Below are positions 1-9,301 of a stretch of DNA of 64,000 nucleotides, piece after piece. This DNA comes from Aromatoleum toluolicum (GTDB taxonomy: Bacteria; Pseudomonadota; Gammaproteobacteria; Burkholderiales; Rhodocyclaceae), in NCBI RefSeq assembly GCF_012911005.2, contig NZ_WTVS01000026.1:1-64000 (forward strand). The letters are read 5' to 3'. The notes under the pieces were generated by a model. The model did not search any database. It was not told the origin of the DNA and was given only the letters and a program-made list of their open reading frames with translations. Both the position numbers and the translations under genes were made by a program. Each line of letters opens with the position of its first letter. Position 1 is the first letter of the stretch.

Positions 1-1
1 C

Positions 2-625
2 CCCGAGCGCGCGCACTATGACAGCGACGCGATCGCCGCCATCGTCGACGCGACGATGATCTGCACCGTGGCCTTCCAGATCGACGGCGAGGTGCATGCC
101 ATCCCGACCCTGCATTGGCGCGAAGGGGAACACCTGTACGTCCACGGCGCCAAGGCATCGCGCATGCTCAAGGCGCTCATGCAGGGCGAGGCCTGCGTGA
201 CGATCGCCCTCGCCGACGGCCTGGTACTGGCACGCTCGGCCATGCACCACTCGCTGAACTACCGCTCGGCGGTGATTTACGGCCGGTTCGAACCGGTGAT
301 CGCCCCGGACGAGAAACGGCGCAACCTGCGAGCCTTCATCGACGGCCTTTACCCTGGACGCTGGGACACGCTGCGCCCGATCAGCGACAAGGAGCTGAAC
401 GCCACCAGCGTGCTGCGCATTCCGCTGGCCGAGACTTCGGCCAAGGTGCGCGACTCGGGCGTGAAGGATGACGAGGACGACCTGGGATGGCCAGTGTGGG
501 CCGGAGTGATTCCGTTGCACACAGGACTCGGTACGCCGCGGATGGAAGACGATAGTACTGAGCGCAAGGTGCCGCCGACACGTTTTGGCAGTCCCCGGGA
601 CAACAACGACATGGAGGCTGCATGA
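2..625 (+). CDS. Pyridoxamine 5'-phosphate oxidase family protein, 5' end outside window
   Basis: The frame is open from the window edge. The first residues visible (RAHYDSDAIAAIVD) are the usual lead-in of small FMN-binding split-barrel proteins, so the true start lies a few residues upstream and the ATG at 56 is internal. The barrel follows, with a GEVHAIPTLHW strand, an SRMLKAL stretch and a WAGVIPL strand near the C-terminus, then a polar tail. Members are small cytoplasmic flavoproteins, mostly of unknown substrate. It lacks what I would need to call true PdxH. It is convergent with the MFS gene and seems unrelated to the creatinine locus. Confidence 0.78.
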   Translation, partial: PERAHYDSDAIAAIVDATMICTVAFQIDGEVHAIPTLHWREGEHLYVHGAKASRMLKALMQGEACVTIALADGLVLARSAMHHSLNYRSAVIYGRFEPVIAPDEKRRNLRAFIDGLYPGRWDTLRPISDKELNATSVLRIPLAETSAKVRDSGVKDDEDDLGWPVWAGVIPLHTGLGTPRMEDDSTERKVPPTRFGSPRDNNDMEAA

Positions 626-672
626 ATGGTCGCTCGACCCGCGGCAGAATGGGTTTCTCTGTGCGATTGGGG

Positions 673-697
673 CGTCACCGGCGCCGAGCCGGTGACG
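673..697. terminator. Perfect 10-bp stem-loop between convergent genes
   Basis: Arms 673-682 and 688-697 are exact reverse complements (CGTCACCGGC) with a 5-base loop. It lies between two convergent genes, where a shared terminator is expected. Neither side has a clear U-run, so termination is an inference from position and stem strength. Confidence 0.4.
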
Positions 698-778
698 TGG
701 ATCGAACATATGCAGTCGGCCTGCGCGTCGCTTGCCGGCCTGCGACCTGTGCTTCTCCGGCAGCGACGCGATTCCCGG

Positions 779-2104
779 TCAGCTTCTCGCTTCGATGAAG
801 TCCTCGCCCGAGTGCGCGCGCGTTGCGAGGATCGCGACCAGCGACACGGCCGCGGCGCCGACCAGGTACCAGGCCGGCGCGAACGGGTTGCCGGTGTTCT
901 TGATCAGCCACGTGCAGACGAACGGAGCGGTGCCGCCGAAAAGCGTGTTCGCAAGGTTGAAGCTCAACGCGAAGCCGCTGTAGCGCACCGAGGTCGGGAA
1001 GCTCTCGGCGAGGAAGCACGCGAGGGTGCCGTCGTTCATCGCGAGCAACAGGCCGAACATGATCTGGATGGCCAGCATCATCTCGAAACTCGCACCCGGC
1101 AAGGCCTGGAACAGCGTGACGCTCATGGCCATGAAACTCACCGACGCGAAGATCAGCATCGTCTTGCGCCCGAACATGTCGGAGAGCTTGCCCATCAGGA
1201 AGATGAACCCGATGTAGGCCGTCAGCGCGATCGTCGCAGCCCGGAACGACGCTGCTTCGCTGAGGCCCTGCTCGGTGCTCAGATAGGTCGGCATGTAGGA
1301 CAGCAGCACGTAGAAACCGACCGCGTTGAGGCTCGCGACGCCCAGCGCGACGAGCACCGTCCGGCGGTAGCGAGTGAGCAGCAGCCCGATCGGCGCAGCC
1401 TCCTTGTGCGCGTGCTTCGATTCCATCGCGCGGAACGCCGGCGTGTCCTCGAGGTTGGTGCGGATCCAGCGGCCAATCAGTCCGAAGGGCGCGGCGAGCA
1501 GGAAAGGCAGGCGCCAGCCCCACGAGTGCATCTCCTCGGTCGTCAGCACCGTGTGCATCCATGCGACCAGCAGCGAGCCGAACAGCAGCCCGGCCGCCGT
1601 GCTGGCCGGGACCAGGCTGGTGTACAAGCCGCGCTTCTTCGGCGGTGCGTACTCCGCGATGAAGGCCGAAGCGCCGGCATATTCGCCCGACGCCGAAAAC
1701 CCCTGCACCAGGCGGACGACTAGCAGGAGAACCGGTGCCCAGATGCCGACCATCTCGTAACTGGGCAGGAAGGCGATCAGGAAGGTCGATCCGGACATGA
1801 TCAGGATCGACAGCGAGAGCGCATCGCGACGGCCGATACGGTCACCGATGTGGCCCCAGATCACGCCTCCGATCGGGCGCACGAAGAACGAAATCGCGAA
1901 CACGGCGAAGGTCGACATCAGTGCCGTCGCGCGGTCCTCGCTGGGGAAGAACACCGCCGCGATGATGGTGGCGAGATAGCCATAGGCCGCGTAGTCGAAC
2001 CATTCGACGAAATTGCCGATGAAGCTTCCGGCGGCGGCGCGACGCACGAGTCGCTGTTCGCTATCCACGGCGAACCCGCTCAGTACGGCTTGTTGTGTAT
2101 TCAT
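779..2104 (-). CDS. MFS permease, metabolite:H+ symporter (MHS, ProP-like) family
   Basis: A 441-residue, 12-helix permease of the inner membrane. The N-terminus GNFVEWFDYAAYGY and the helix 2-3 loop GHIGDRIGRRDAL are the MHS-family marks shared with ProP and KgtP. A second loop copy, GKLSDMFGRK, lies at mid-protein. The start chosen is the ATG at 2104, with GGAG five bases upstream; the longer frame to 2146 has no such site. It is the last gene of the run that includes creatinase, so it probably carries creatine, sarcosine or a related osmolyte. The substrate is inference. Confidence 0.85.
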   Translation of the reverse strand: MNTQQAVLSGFAVDSEQRLVRRAAAGSFIGNFVEWFDYAAYGYLATIIAAVFFPSEDRATALMSTFAVFAISFFVRPIGGVIWGHIGDRIGRRDALSLSILIMSGSTFLIAFLPSYEMVGIWAPVLLLVVRLVQGFSASGEYAGASAFIAEYAPPKKRGLYTSLVPASTAAGLLFGSLLVAWMHTVLTTEEMHSWGWRLPFLLAAPFGLIGRWIRTNLEDTPAFRAMESKHAHKEAAPIGLLLTRYRRTVLVALGVASLNAVGFYVLLSYMPTYLSTEQGLSEAASFRAATIALTAYIGFIFLMGKLSDMFGRKTMLIFASVSFMAMSVTLFQALPGASFEMMLAIQIMFGLLLAMNDGTLACFLAESFPTSVRYSGFALSFNLANTLFGGTAPFVCTWLIKNTGNPFAPAWYLVGAAAVSLVAILATRAHSGEDFIEARS

Positions 2105-2370
2105 GTTGTCTCCACGAAACCAGGTGTGAATCCGTCCGACGCGCACGGCAAGCCACGGCGGGCCCGAAAGGCACGGGCGCGCGGAAGGTTGAATCCGGGT
2201 GGGCAGGCAGCGTCGGCCCTGCCGCGGCTGTGCGGCACGGAAGGCGGGTCGTCAGCGACCTCTTGGGAATCGACGCGAAGGGGGCTCTAGGACGAGACCC
2301 TGCGGCTTTTTTTCATGAACGTGTCTCCGGTGTGATCGCCGCCCTCTTGCGGGGCAGTCAGGTGTTTTGG

Positions 2371-2396
2371 CGGCCTGCCGCGGGCGCGGCAGGCCG
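2371..2396 (-). terminator. 11-bp stem-loop downstream of creatinase
   Basis: Arms 2371-2381 and 2386-2396 pair perfectly around a 4-base loop, 13 bases past the creatinase stop codon. No U-run follows on the minus strand, so it may be a weak terminator or an mRNA 3' stabiliser. The rest of 2105-2408 holds the leader of the MFS gene and no open reading frame I would support. Confidence 0.4.
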
Positions 2397-2408
2397 GTTT
2401 CCGTCGTC

Positions 2409-3653
2409 TTAGCGGCGGATGATGTTGTGCTCCGGCCCGTACTTGAAGCCGGTGATGTTGTCGGCGCCGTTCTCGGTCACGACGAGGATGTCGTGCTCGC
2501 GGTAGCCGCCCGCGCCGGGCATGCCTTCGGGCAGCATGATCATCGGCTCGATCGACACGACCATGTTCGGCTCGAGCACGGTGTCGATGTCCTCGCGGAA
2601 TTCGAGGCCGGCCTCGCGGCCATAGTAGTGCGACAGCACGCCGAAGGAGTGGCCGTAGCCGAAGGTGCGGTACTGCAGCAGGCCGTGCTCGGCGAAGATC
2701 TCATTGAGCTGGGCGGCCACGTCGCAGCAGCGCACGCCCGGCTTCACGAGCTTCAGGCCGGCCTCGTGCACCTTGACGTTCACCTCCCACAGCTTGAGCG
2801 AAGCGTCGTCACAATGATCGTAGAACATCGTGCGCTCGAGCGCCGTGTAGTAGCCGGAGATCATCGAGAAGCAGTTCAGCGACAGGATGTCGCCCTTCTG
2901 CACCTTGCGCGTCGTGACCGGGTTGTGCGCGCCGTCGGTGTTGATACCGGACTGAAACCAGGTCCAGGTATCCATCAACTCCGAATCCGGGAAGCGCGTG
3001 GCGATCTCGCGCACCATCGCCTGCGTGGAGGCAAGCGCGACTTCATGCTCGGGCACGCCCTCACGCACCGCTGCGGCCACCGCCGCACCGCCGACGTCGC
3101 ACACCTGCGCGCCCTGCTTGATCAGCGCGATTTCCTCGTCCGACTTGATCATGCGCATGCGCATCGTCGGCGCGCCGATGTCGGTCAGCGTGACATTGGG
3201 CAGCGCGGCCTTGAGCTTTTCCAGGCGATCGACCGGGATGTGATCGTACTCGACGCCGACACGGCCCTTGTTGGCGATTTCCTGCTGGATCGCGCGGAAG
3301 TAGTTGTCACGACGCCAGTCGGTGTAAACGACGTTGTAGTCGCCCACCGTGCGGCGCCACGGCTGGCCGCCGTCGATGTTGGCGCTGATCGACACGACCT
3401 TCTCCTGCGTCACGACAAGGCCGTAGGGACGGCCGAACGAGCAGTACAGGAAGTCGCTGTAGTAGTTGATGTTGTGCATCGACGTGAACAGCACCGCGTC
3501 GATGTCATTTGCCGCCATGTAAGCGCGCAGCTTCGCCTGGCGGTTGTGGAACTCCTGAACGGAGAAGGTGTGCTTCACCTTTTCGCCGTTCTCGATGCGC
3601 AGCAGGTCCTTCATCTCCGTGATCGACTGAATGCCGGTAACCAGATTCGTCAT
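2409..3653 (-). CDS. Creatinase (creatine amidinohydrolase, EC 3.5.3.3)
   Basis: Hydrolyses creatine to sarcosine and urea in the cytoplasm. The protein is nearly colinear with Pseudomonas creatinase. Shared stretches include NINYYSDFLYCSFGRPY, NIDGGQPWRRTVG, MDTWTWFQSGINTDGAHNP, TFGYGHSFGVLSHYYGREAG and the C-terminal GAGGYREHD. It has the pita-bread fold of M24 peptidases but, like known creatinases, relies on an active-site His (GYGHSFG region) rather than a metal pair. About 414 residues, normal for the family. The ATG at 3653 has AGGAG eight bases upstream; the ATG at 3659 would be only three bases from it. It sits between the ABC importer and the MFS permease in one orientation. Confidence 0.95.
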   Translation of the reverse strand: MTNLVTGIQSITEMKDLLRIENGEKVKHTFSVQEFHNRQAKLRAYMAANDIDAVLFTSMHNINYYSDFLYCSFGRPYGLVVTQEKVVSISANIDGGQPWRRTVGDYNVVYTDWRRDNYFRAIQQEIANKGRVGVEYDHIPVDRLEKLKAALPNVTLTDIGAPTMRMRMIKSDEEIALIKQGAQVCDVGGAAVAAAVREGVPEHEVALASTQAMVREIATRFPDSELMDTWTWFQSGINTDGAHNPVTTRKVQKGDILSLNCFSMISGYYTALERTMFYDHCDDASLKLWEVNVKVHEAGLKLVKPGVRCCDVAAQLNEIFAEHGLLQYRTFGYGHSFGVLSHYYGREAGLEFREDIDTVLEPNMVVSIEPMIMLPEGMPGAGGYREHDILVVTENGADNITGFKYGPEHNIIRR

Positions 3654-3839
3654 GTCCATCCGCTCCTGTTATATGTAGTGGGGTGTTCCGGATACCATCG
3701 CCGGCTGCGTGAAAATTCGCGCATCAGCAACGTGAGTCCATGCTAAAGAAGGGGCGGGGCCACCAATTTCCGCACTTCGACGGGCGTTTGCGTGAAAACG
3801 ACGACGGCGAAAATGAGCACGGAACGCGGCCCCCTGGGG

Positions 3840-4928
3840 TCAGGCGGCGCCGCCGAAAAAATGCGCCGCAGCGGCCGGCCAGGACGCCACGACCGAGTCG
3901 CCCGGCTGCATGCCGAGGCAGTCGTAGGTCCTTTCGGGCAGGATGACCTTGAGGTCGTCCTCGATGCCGGGCACCTCGAGGAACAGCGTGACCATGTTGC
4001 CGATGAACTTGTGGCTCAGGAAACGCGCACGCACGTGGTTCTCGTGCCGCGGCTCGTCGCCGATCGCGATCTGGTCGGCATTGACGTAGAAGTCCGCGTG
4101 CGCGCCGTGCGACCCGGCGAAGTTGCCGCGCGACACGCTCATTCCCCCGGTGGCCGTGTTCAGCCGCACGGACTGTTCCCCGACTTCCGCGACGCTGCCG
4201 CGCAGGATCGTCACGTTGCCGATGAATTCGGCGACGAAGCGGTTCGCCGGGTGGCGGTAGATCGCCTGCGGCGAGCCGATCTGTTCCACCTTGCCGCGGC
4301 TCATGATCACGACGCGGTCGGCCATCGAGAAGGCCTCAGTCTGGCTGTGCGTGACATACACGAAGGTGATGCCCAGCTCGCGCTGCAGGGAGCGCAGCAA
4401 GGCCTGCATGCGCACGCTGAGGTGGGCGTCGAGGGCGCTCAGCGGTTCGTCGAGCAGCAGCACCTTGGGCTCGGTGACGAGCGCCCGCGCCAGCGCGACC
4501 CGTTGCCGCTGGCCGCCGGAGAGCTGCATCACGTTGCGGCTCGCGAACTCGCCGAGTTCGAGCTTGTGCAGCCACGCCAGCGAGCGCCGGTCCCGCTCCG
4601 CTTTCGCGACGCCGCGCATCTTCAGGCCGAAGCCGACGTTGTCGAGCACGCTCAGGAAGGGGAAGAGCGCGAGGCTCTGCCACACCAGCGGCAAGTCCCT
4701 CCCCCAAGGCGGCAAACCCTTCTGCGACCGGCCCTCGAGGCGAATCTCCCCCTCGCTCGGCTCTTCTAGCCCTGCGAGCATGCGCAGCATGGTCGTCTTG
4801 CCGCAGCCGCTCGAACCCATGATCGCGAGAAACTCCCCCTCGCCGATGCTGAACGAGGTGTCGGTCACCGCCGTGTAGTCGCCGAACCTCTTCGATACGC
4901 GATCGATCTCTACCAGTGCTTCACTCAT
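3840..4928 (-). CDS. ABC transporter ATP-binding protein, PotA-like
   Basis: Cytoplasmic ATPase of the importer encoded by the next three genes upstream. Visible motifs are Walker A GSSGCGKTT, signature LSGGQRQRVALARAL, Walker B VLLLDEPLSALD and the switch His in VTHSQTE. A TOBE-type C-terminal domain (residues about 270-362) marks the spermidine/putrescine/iron (PotA/FbpC) class. The start is the ATG at 4928 (MSEALVEIDRVSKRFG), nine bases after the permease stop. The position beside creatinase suggests creatine, creatinine or another guanidino compound as cargo; this is inference. Confidence 0.9.
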   Translation of the reverse strand: MSEALVEIDRVSKRFGDYTAVTDTSFSIGEGEFLAIMGSSGCGKTTMLRMLAGLEEPSEGEIRLEGRSQKGLPPWGRDLPLVWQSLALFPFLSVLDNVGFGLKMRGVAKAERDRRSLAWLHKLELGEFASRNVMQLSGGQRQRVALARALVTEPKVLLLDEPLSALDAHLSVRMQALLRSLQRELGITFVYVTHSQTEAFSMADRVVIMSRGKVEQIGSPQAIYRHPANRFVAEFIGNVTILRGSVAEVGEQSVRLNTATGGMSVSRGNFAGSHGAHADFYVNADQIAIGDEPRHENHVRARFLSHKFIGNMVTLFLEVPGIEDDLKVILPERTYDCLGMQPGDSVVASWPAAAAHFFGGAA

Positions 4929-4936
4929 GATCACTC

Positions 4937-5791
4937 TCACAAAGACAAACCGTTGTTGGAGACCAGCGCACCCGCTGCCGGCTGGGCGGGGCCGTCGGCG
5001 GCGGCGCGTTTCGCCTTGCCCATTCCGGAAAACGCCATTCCGATTGCGACCAGGAAGATCGAGGAGGTAAATACCGCTGTGCCGATCGCGTTGATCACCG
5101 GGCTGACCTGCCCCTGTAGGAACACCAGCACGCGCACCGGCACCGTCTCGTTCAGGCCCGACACGAACCACGCGACGGCGAACTCGTCGAAGGACACCGC
5201 CGCGGTGATCAGGAAAGCCGCGACCAGGCTCTGCTTGCAGAAGGGAAGGACGACGTACCACAGGGTCTGCGCCGGCGACGCCTGCAGGTTCCACGAGGCC
5301 TCTTCCAGCGCGCTGTCCATCTGCGCCAGACGCAGCCGGATCATCGCCATCGCGAAGGGCAAGGCGATGACGACATGGCTGATCAGCACGGCCCAGACCT
5401 CCCCGGCGAGGCTGATGCGGGAGAGGTAGGACAGCATCCCCAGGCCCATGATGACCGCGGGGATCGTCGGCGGCAGCAGCATCAGCAGGCTGAACAGCGA
5501 CTTGCCGCGGAAATCGAAGCGGAAGTCGCAGTAGGCCGCGCAGAAGCCGAGGATCGTCGACAGCAGCGCCACCGGAATCGACACCATCACGCTGCGCTGG
5601 AAGGCCTCGATGACCAGCGGATCGGTGAAGGTTCCGCCATACCACTCCGTCGTGAATCCTTTCAGCGGCAAGGACGGGAAGCGGTCCGCGTTGAAGGAGA
5701 ACACCAGGCTGGCGGCGATCGGCGCCAGGATGAAAAGGAAGGTGTAACCGGTATAGGCCCACCCGAACCAACGGCCGAGTCTCAGCATCAT
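4937..5791 (-). CDS. ABC transporter permease, PotC-like
   Basis: Inner-membrane subunit of about 284 residues with six predicted helices. The EAA loop that docks the ATPase is recognisable (ALEEASWNLQASPAQTLWYVVLPF). The ATG at 5791 overlaps the stop of the preceding permease by four bases (ATGA), so the two are translationally coupled. A second ATG follows immediately at 5788. The C-terminal tail after the last helix is Ala-rich and probably disordered. It pairs with the 5788-6630 product as the second half of the membrane pore. Confidence 0.9.
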   Translation of the reverse strand: MMLRLGRWFGWAYTGYTFLFILAPIAASLVFSFNADRFPSLPLKGFTTEWYGGTFTDPLVIEAFQRSVMVSIPVALLSTILGFCAAYCDFRFDFRGKSLFSLLMLLPPTIPAVIMGLGMLSYLSRISLAGEVWAVLISHVVIALPFAMAMIRLRLAQMDSALEEASWNLQASPAQTLWYVVLPFCKQSLVAAFLITAAVSFDEFAVAWFVSGLNETVPVRVLVFLQGQVSPVINAIGTAVFTSSIFLVAIGMAFSGMGKAKRAAADGPAQPAAGALVSNNGLSL

Positions 5792-6630
5792 TTGCGCCTC
5801 CCGTAGGCGAGCCGCACCGCCGCGAGGGAGGTGACGACGAGGGTGAGGATCATCACGATCGCCACGACCGCCGCGCGCGGCCACTGCTGGCCGGATTTGG
5901 TGGTGTCGATGATCAGGTTGCTCAGCGTCGGCGGAGCGCCGCCGCCGAGGTAGGTCGGCGCGACGAAATCACCGAAGGCGAGGATGAACGCAAACAGCGC
6001 GCCGACGACCAGCGAGGGTTTCGCCAGCGGCATGATCACCTCGAACAGCGTCCGCACCGGCCCGGCGCGCAGGTTATGTGCCGCCTCGATCAGATTGCGG
6101 TCGATCTGCGCCAGCCCCATCGTCTGCACCAGCGTCACGAGCGGCAGTGCCAGCGTCACGTAGCCGACGAGCGAGCCGAAGTCGGAATTGAGCATCGGCA
6201 GCCCGTCCAGGCCCACGAGCGCGAGCAAGGCATTGACGATGCCGTTGTCGGCCAGGAAGGCCTGCCACGAATACACGCGCACGAGGTAGCTGGTGAAGAA
6301 CGGCACCACCAGGAACATCAACGCGAGCTTGCGCGTGCGCTCCGACACGGTGAACGCGAGGCTGCAGGCCGCAGGGAAGGAACAGCAGGTCGTGACGACC
6401 GCCGCGCCCAGCGCTAGTGCCCAGGTATGGCCGTAGGCCGACCAGAAGGAACTGCGGCTCAGCATGAAGTCCCAGTTCTTCAGGGTCATGTCCGGTTCGA
6501 GCCGGAAATTGACGACACTCCAGAACGAGATGACGAAAAGGAAAAGCAGCGGCAGCAGGAAGAAGGTCAACTGCCACAGCAGGGGTGGCAGCAGCAGCGG
6601 CCACCGCCGACGGCTGGTATTGGACGACAT
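5788..6630 (-). CDS. ABC transporter permease, PotB-like
   Basis: Inner-membrane subunit of 280 residues. It has an N-terminal helix (PLLLPPLLWQLTFFLLPLLF), a long periplasmic segment before helix 2, and the conserved EAA loop LIEAAHNLRAGPVRTLFEVIMPL. It follows the substrate-binding protein gene after a 60-base gap and runs into the PotC-like gene with an ATGA overlap. Domain order and gene order (binding protein, B, C, A) are those of polyamine/opine-type importers. Confidence 0.9.
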   Translation of the reverse strand: MSSNTSRRRWPLLLPPLLWQLTFFLLPLLFLFVISFWSVVNFRLEPDMTLKNWDFMLSRSSFWSAYGHTWALALGAAVVTTCCSFPAACSLAFTVSERTRKLALMFLVVPFFTSYLVRVYSWQAFLADNGIVNALLALVGLDGLPMLNSDFGSLVGYVTLALPLVTLVQTMGLAQIDRNLIEAAHNLRAGPVRTLFEVIMPLAKPSLVVGALFAFILAFGDFVAPTYLGGGAPPTLSNLIIDTTKSGQQWPRAAVVAIVMILTLVVTSLAAVRLAYGRRK

Positions 6631-6690
6631 GGTGATGGCTCCGGGATGCCGCCGGACGGGCCCGAGGCCCGCCCGGCGAAGCGGGAAGGG

Positions 6691-7845
6691 TCAGGCTTTT
6701 TCCTTGTACTCGGACCAGAAGTCGTTCCAGTCCTCGATACTCTGCTGCACCGGCAACTGGCGGAAGACGATCTTCCCGGAGCGGATGTCGTCCATGACGC
6801 TATGCCCTTGCAGCACCATGCCCTGCCGGCGCGCCTCGGCCGGGTCGCTCTGCGCCAGCAGCTCCCAACCCTTGCGGTTCGGAATCAGCGCCGGATACGC
6901 CGCCATCTTCGCGGACTTCACCTGCCCCTGCGCGGAGGTGATGTACTGGATGAAGGCTTTGGCGAGATCACGGTTGCGCGTGCCCTTGCCGATCGACAGG
7001 GACTCCGTCCATTGCAGGCCGCCCTCGTCGGGAACGACCGAGCTCACCTTCGCCCCCGAACGCGCCAGCGTGCCGGTGATCCAGTCGCCGATGCCGCACA
7101 CCAGCTGGAGTTGCCCGTTCTTCAGGCCGCTGAAGGTGCCGCCGTAGTCGAAGAAGCCCGCAACCTGCGGACGCAGCGACTTCATCACACCCTTCAGCTT
7201 GGCGAACTGATCCCCTTCCAGCCTGTAGGGCGCCTTGTGGCCCGCGTACAGGCTGATCTCGCCCATGTTCGGCAGATACCAGTCGAAGTGCCCCACCTTG
7301 CCCTTGTAGGCTGGATCCCAGTACACCTTGAACGAGCGTGCCTTGCTCTCCGGCACCGCATCCGTGTTGTAGGCGACGCCGAGGAAGCCGAAGCGGACCA
7401 TCACCGCGTACAGATCGTTGCCGTCCCAGTGCCCCGGAAACTTCTGGAACTCAGGAAAGTAGTCGTCGAACGCGTAGTCCTTCGCCTCGAGCCGCTCGAG
7501 GTAGCCCGCCTTGCGCAGCTGCGGCACGTACTCCGCGTCGGACAGGATCAGGTCGTAGGTACCGGCCGGCGACTGCGAAATCAGCGCCAGCATGTTGTCG
7601 CCGCCGGTGTAGTACTTCGGCTTCACCTTGACGTTGTACTTGGCCTCGAACTCGGCAACGATGTCCGGTTCGGCATGTCCGTACCACGCCAGCATCGTCA
7701 GGGTGCGCGGCTGGCCGGCGGTTTGCGCACTGCTGCTCGCAGACACGAGCGACAGCGGCAAGGCGCTGCCCACTGCGAGGGCGCTGCTGCCCTGCAGGAA
7801 GCGACGGCGGAACGGCGACAGCAGGCTCTTGTCTTCCTCTTTCAT
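6691..7845 (-). CDS. ABC transporter substrate-binding protein, PotD/spermidine-putrescine type, Tat signal
   Basis: Periplasmic binding protein of about 384 residues. The N-terminus has a twin-arginine signal (SPFRRRFLQGSSALAVGSALPLSLVSAS), so export folded through Tat is likely. The mature part starts TLTMLAWYGHAEPDIVAEFEAKY, the PotD-type fold opening. The start is the ATG at 7845, with GGAG six bases upstream; the GTG at 7863 lies before that site. It is first in the importer operon. The ligand is unknown from sequence; creatine or creatinine fits the surrounding enzymes. Confidence 0.9.
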   Translation of the reverse strand: MKEEDKSLLSPFRRRFLQGSSALAVGSALPLSLVSASSSAQTAGQPRTLTMLAWYGHAEPDIVAEFEAKYNVKVKPKYYTGGDNMLALISQSPAGTYDLILSDAEYVPQLRKAGYLERLEAKDYAFDDYFPEFQKFPGHWDGNDLYAVMVRFGFLGVAYNTDAVPESKARSFKVYWDPAYKGKVGHFDWYLPNMGEISLYAGHKAPYRLEGDQFAKLKGVMKSLRPQVAGFFDYGGTFSGLKNGQLQLVCGIGDWITGTLARSGAKVSSVVPDEGGLQWTESLSIGKGTRNRDLAKAFIQYITSAQGQVKSAKMAAYPALIPNRKGWELLAQSDPAEARRQGMVLQGHSVMDDIRSGKIVFRQLPVQQSIEDWNDFWSEYKEKA

Positions 7846-7986
7846 TTCGGTCTCCTTTGGCACGAACGGATCGGCCGGTCGTGGCTGCTGAGGCAGCTCT
7901 CCTGACCAGACGACAAATCTTCGGAATACATTGCCGATCGGCCCCCAACCTGCATGCGGTGGCGGCCGATCGAGCTCAGCGGAAAA

Positions 7987-8814
7987 TCAGAAGTTCCAGC
8001 GCACCTGCAGCGTCGGCGTGGTGCGCGAGTACGTACCGCCGCCTTCGCCAGGCGTCTTCTTGTACGTCGCGTATTCGTGCCGATAGCCGATGTCGAAATG
8101 CTTGTTGAGTTTCAGCCACAGGTCGGGCTGAACGAAGACGGTGGTGTCGCGCTGCTTGTTGTTGAAGTTCACGAGCAGCAACGGCGACCAGGTGAATTTG
8201 AACCCGCCGATCTCGAACGGCAGCATCGCGAAGGTGCGCCAGAACAGCGTGTGGATGTCCTTGCCGCCGTCGCCCGTAAACCTCGCGCTGCGGGCGTAGA
8301 AGTCGGTTTCGAAGAAACTGAAACCGGGCACTTTCAGGTCGAACGCAACGCCGAAATTGTTCGCACGGAAGTTCGCATAGGAGCCCCGCTCGAGGCGCGC
8401 CGCGAGATTCACATCGGCAATGAATCCGAACGAGAGATTCGCGCCGGTGATCTTGGAGAGACTCAGTCGCGGGTTCCACACACCGAAGTACTGGTCCTTG
8501 GTCTGCTCGCCGAAGGACCCTGCGCCGAAGCCAAAAAAGCTGCCGACTTCCTTGCCGTGATAGGTATCGAAGAAGAAATAATTGTCGCCGTATTCGTGCA
8601 CGCCGAAGTGCTCGAGACGCACCGTCGTCAATTTCTTGTCGGCCGTGCCGGTACCGAATACGGGGTCGAATTTCGATTCCGTCGTATAGCCGACGGTAAC
8701 GTTGGTGTTCTGCCAGCTTTCCGTAGCGAAAGCACTTTTCCCTGCGACCATCCCTAGAGCAACGCAGCAGCCCGCAACAAAGGCGGTGCCGGATTTCCGT
8801 CCAATGCTCTTCAT
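7987..8814 (-). CDS. Tsx-like outer-membrane channel
   Basis: A 275-residue beta-barrel precursor. It has a signal peptide (MKSIGRKSGTAFVAGCCVALGMVAGKSAFA), alternating amphipathic strands and a terminal Phe (VRWNF), the outer-membrane insertion signal. The GDNYFFFDTYHG segment is typical of the nucleoside-specific channel (Tsx) family. It lies 141 bases before the ABC importer in the same orientation and likely lets the same small nitrogenous solute cross the outer membrane. The 487-base stretch on its 5' side probably holds the promoter. Confidence 0.8.
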   Translation of the reverse strand: MKSIGRKSGTAFVAGCCVALGMVAGKSAFATESWQNTNVTVGYTTESKFDPVFGTGTADKKLTTVRLEHFGVHEYGDNYFFFDTYHGKEVGSFFGFGAGSFGEQTKDQYFGVWNPRLSLSKITGANLSFGFIADVNLAARLERGSYANFRANNFGVAFDLKVPGFSFFETDFYARSARFTGDGGKDIHTLFWRTFAMLPFEIGGFKFTWSPLLLVNFNNKQRDTTVFVQPDLWLKLNKHFDIGYRHEYATYKKTPGEGGGTYSRTTPTLQVRWNF

Positions 8815-9301
8815 TCGCTTTCCTTTGGTGTTAATTCATTGTTTTGATTACCGGGGCGTGACTGCTCTTGCAGTTCTCGATGGCCATCCGGGATGTATTG
8901 GCTCGACATGCGATTCGATCTGCGCAGATCCCTCCTCTATGAATTCGAGTCGCCAGGCGCCTGCGGCGCACCTCGACTGATCCGACGATTTGTTGCTGTA
9001 CTTTTCTGGATCAGGTGGCGACAAGTATGGAAATGCGCAGCCCCGACGCATTTCCTGATATCGACAAGCCTTATCGTGCTGACGACATCGGGCCGGCTGT
9101 CGAAAATCAGCGAATAAATGGAAATCGATTACCAGTCCCTGATTCAGCGGAATGGCCTCGATGCCGGCTCCATGCGATCACGACGAATTGCCGATGGGTA
9201 AGCGGCGTGAACGACAATCGGCCCTGTCTTCGTCGTCGCATGACGCAGACAGGGCCGATTTCAATTCAGCGACAACGCCAGGGCGGCGCGCCGCCGCGGG
9301 A
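8815..9301. other. Intergenic stretch between channel gene and creatininase 1, with long inverted repeat
   Basis: No supported gene. It contains a perfect 14-bp inverted repeat, arms 9216-9229 and 9247-9260, spaced by 17 bases, about 40 bases past the creatininase stop. No real U-run follows, so it could be a terminator or a regulator-binding site. The part nearest 8814 should hold the channel promoter; no strong consensus is visible. Confidence 0.5.

Noticed and set aside
626-1723. Long plus-strand frame opposite the MFS permease
   Set aside because: Arg/Glu/Gln-rich, no domain, no ribosome site; a GC-driven shadow of the permease gene.
2367-3746. 459-codon plus-strand frame opposite creatinase
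   Set aside because: His/Val/Asp-rich antisense shadow; creatinase is unambiguous.
4929-5771. N-terminal extension of the ABC ATPase frame over the permease gene
   Set aside because: The extension reads as non-natural Arg/Pro-rich sequence; the MSEALVEI start fits the family.
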